Assembly: GCA_036489775.1 (NCBI GenBank)
Contig: DASXFC010000009.1
Location: forward strand, 1-64,000
Reading direction: 5' to 3'
Length of the DNA: 64,000 nt
Source of the DNA: Bog-473 sp036489775
GTDB lineage: Bacteria > Actinomycetota > Acidimicrobiia > Acidimicrobiales > RAAP-2
Numbering within the stretch: the first letter of the stretch is position 1; every line of letters starts with the position of its first letter. The notes below the pieces were generated by a model, which saw only the letters and a list, made by a program, of their open reading frames with translations, did not search any database and was not told the origin of the DNA. Shown piece after piece: positions 62,469-64,000 of this stretch. Position numbers and translations under genes: made by a program.

Positions 62469-63631
62469 TCGGGCGCGAGGCGGGGCTGGCGGTGTCCCTC
62501 GATGTCTCGGCCGTCCCGCTGCGCCTGGGTGGTGTCGGCTACTACACCCAGGCCATCGCCACCGGCCTGGCCGAGCGCGACGACGTGATGCTCACCATGG
62601 TGTGCCGCCGCGACGACGAGGCCCGCTGGGCCGGCCTGACCGGACCGACCGCCGCGTTGCGCGACGTGGTGCCGAGTGCACGCCCGGCCCGCTTGGTCTT
62701 CGAGCAGACCGGCTTCCCCACCCTCTTGCGCGGCCTGGGCGTGGCGGTGCACCACGGCCCGCACTACACCATGCCGACCCGGTCCCCCGTGCCCTGTGCC
62801 GTCACCATCCACGACTGCACCTTCTTCGACCATCCCGAATGGCACATGCGCTCCAAGGCCGTGTTCTTCCGCCGGGCCATCCGCCGGGCCGCCCGCCAGG
62901 CGGGAGTTCTCATCTGTGTGAGTCAGGCCACGGCCGAACGCCTGGTGGCCAGCTGCGACGTGCGTGCCCCCATCGCGGTGGTGCCCCACGGGGTGGATCA
63001 CGTGCGTTTCACCGCCACCGAACCGTCGGGCGGAGCCGATGCGGCCCTCCTGGGCCAGGCCGGGATCCCGACCGACCGCCCACTGGTCGTCTTCGTGGGC
63101 ACGCTCGAGCCGCGCAAGGGCGTGGCCTCATTGGTAGCCGCCTTCGACCGGGTGGCCGAGCAGCAGCCCGACGCCGTCTTGGTCCTGGCCGGGCAGATGG
63201 GGTGGGGACTGGCCGAGACCGAGCGGGCCTTGGCCGCCGCCCGCCACCTCGACCGCATCATCCAGACCGGCTACCTGAGCGATGTCGCCGTGCCCGCATT
63301 GCTGCGCCAGGCCGCCGTGGTGGCCTACCCCTCGCTCGACGAGGGCTTCGGGCTCCCCGCGCTCGAGGCGTTGGCCTGCGGGGCCCCGCTGGTGACCACC
63401 GAGGGCACCGCCATGGCCGAGGTGGCCGGTCCGGCCGCTCGCCTCGTCCCTCCGGGGGACACGGCGTCGCTCGCCCATGCTCTGGAGAGCGCGCTCGGGG
63501 AGTCGCCCCGGTCGGCGGCAGCCCAGCAACGGCGGGCGCTGGGGCGGTCGCAGGCCGCGCTCTACACGTGGGAGGCCAGCGTGCAACAGCACGTGGTCGC
63601 CTACGAACTGGCCCGGGTGGGCTCGCAGTAG
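62465..63631 (+). CDS. GT4 glycosyltransferase (third of three)
   Basis: The 388-residue protein has RLGGVGYYTQAIATGLAER, HHGPHYTMPTRSPVPCAVTIHDCTFFDHPEWH, VFVGTLEPRKGVASLVAAFDRV and YPSLDEGFGLPALEALACGAPLVTTEGTAMAEV. It resembles mannosyltransferases of the WbaZ/MtfB type in the acceptor-side HDCTF and HPEWH motifs. GTG start overlapping the previous stop. Confidence 0.92.
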   Translation: MIGREAGLAVSLDVSAVPLRLGGVGYYTQAIATGLAERDDVMLTMVCRRDDEARWAGLTGPTAALRDVVPSARPARLVFEQTGFPTLLRGLGVAVHHGPHYTMPTRSPVPCAVTIHDCTFFDHPEWHMRSKAVFFRRAIRRAARQAGVLICVSQATAERLVASCDVRAPIAVVPHGVDHVRFTATEPSGGADAALLGQAGIPTDRPLVVFVGTLEPRKGVASLVAAFDRVAEQQPDAVLVLAGQMGWGLAETERALAAARHLDRIIQTGYLSDVAVPALLRQAAVVAYPSLDEGFGLPALEALACGAPLVTTEGTAMAEVAGPAARLVPPGDTASLAHALESALGESPRSAAAQQRRALGRSQAALYTWEASVQQHVVAYELARVGSQ

Positions 63632-63643
63632 GGTTCCTCGGCG

Positions 63644-64000
63644 ATGCGAGCGCTCATCACCGGCGGCAAGGGATTCGTCGGCCACTGGCTGGCCGCGCAC
63701 CTCAAGGACAGCGGGGACGAGGTGGCGGTGATCGACATCGAGACCGACGTGGCCGATGCCGCCGCCGTGCGCCGGGTCATGGCCGACGTGGCGCCCCAAG
63801 CCGTCTACCACCTGGCCGCCATGACGCACGTGGGCGAGAGCTGGGAGCACCCGAGCGAGGTGCTCCGGGTCAACGTGCTGGGCACGGCCGAGCTCTTGGC
63901 CGCCGCCCGCGCCCTGCCCGAACCGTCCACCGTGCTGGTGGTCAGCTCGGCCGAGGTCTACGGCGTGGTCACCCCCGAGCAGCTGCCCCTCACCGAGGAC
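63644..64000 (+). CDS. Nucleotide-sugar SDR (GDP-mannose dehydratase/reductase type), 5' part
   Basis: The gene runs off the right edge after 119 codons. It begins RALITGGKGFVGHWLAAHLK (Rossmann loop), then VYHLAAMTHVGESWEHPSEV, RVNVLGTAELLAA and VVSSAEVYG. The HLAAMTHVGESW segment is typical of GDP-4-keto-6-deoxymannose reductases and GDP-mannose 4,6-dehydratases, consistent with the upstream ManB-like gene. The catalytic YxxxK lies beyond the window. Confidence 0.88.
   Translation, partial: MRALITGGKGFVGHWLAAHLKDSGDEVAVIDIETDVADAAAVRRVMADVAPQAVYHLAAMTHVGESWEHPSEVLRVNVLGTAELLAAARALPEPSTVLVVSSAEVYGVVTPEQLPLTED

Overview
The window is high-GC bacterial DNA with many GTG starts and tightly packed, often 4-bp-overlapping genes. 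It comes from the phylum Actinomycetota. The main evidence is two tiny ribosomal-protein genes (bL37-like and bS22), the gene order metG-tatD-(cell-wall factor)-rsmA-ispE and glmU-prs-rplY-pth-mfd-(SurA-like)-mazG-eno-ftsB-DUF501-ppx, and F420 genes next to a ManB-type pyrophosphorylase. From memory, the first 27 kb follows the Mycobacterium tuberculosis Rv1003-Rv1026 order with local substitutions. The class Acidimicrobiia is my best guess, but I cannot verify it without a search.

Layout. 1-26.9 kb is a conserved housekeeping backbone: a truncated PfkB kinase, ychF, an SCO1 plus lipoprotein pair, a glycerophosphodiesterase, bL37, rsmI, metG, tatD, a secreted RlpA/DPBB protein where other actinobacteria carry rpfB, rsmA, ispE, bS22, a two-component system, tRNA-Gln, a shortened glmU, prs, rplY, pth (apparent CTG start), mfd, mazG, eno, ftsB and ppx. 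26.9-34.1 kb, all on the minus strand, is a surface-glycan operon with two tandem-domain GT2 glycosyltransferases, a coiled-coil protein, a GT-B-like glycosyltransferase and the CDP-glucose genes rfbF/rfbG. 34.1-42 kb holds an aminotransferase, a GNAT enzyme, an SDR/acyltransferase pair, an NlpC/P60 hydrolase, a carboxylesterase and a P450.

42.0-51.5 kb looks like an acquired island. It begins at an unusual class-I tRNA gene with a UAA anticodon and an encoded CCA. Abutting the tRNA is the decayed C-terminus of a serine recombinase, fused to a PIG-L deacetylase N-terminus. The island carries a minus-strand operon (alpha/beta hydrolase, MOSC-flavin reductase-ferredoxin fusion, orphan GcvH, VOC protein, DUF427 protein, channel-like membrane protein). 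Divergent from it is a large LuxR-type ATPase regulator whose reading frame is split at an ATGA. Base composition is visibly more AT-rich here. The right edge lies somewhere in 51.5-52.2 kb, where I see no gene.

52.2-64 kb returns to backbone composition: a BTAD-domain regulator, a Thr-rich membrane protein, a ManB-like nucleotidyltransferase, a GalE-like epimerase, F420 genes cofE and cofD, an acyl-CoA ligase, an SDR, three consecutive GT4 glycosyltransferases and the start of another nucleotide-sugar SDR. The window has no rRNA, CRISPR array or complete insertion sequence that I can recognise.
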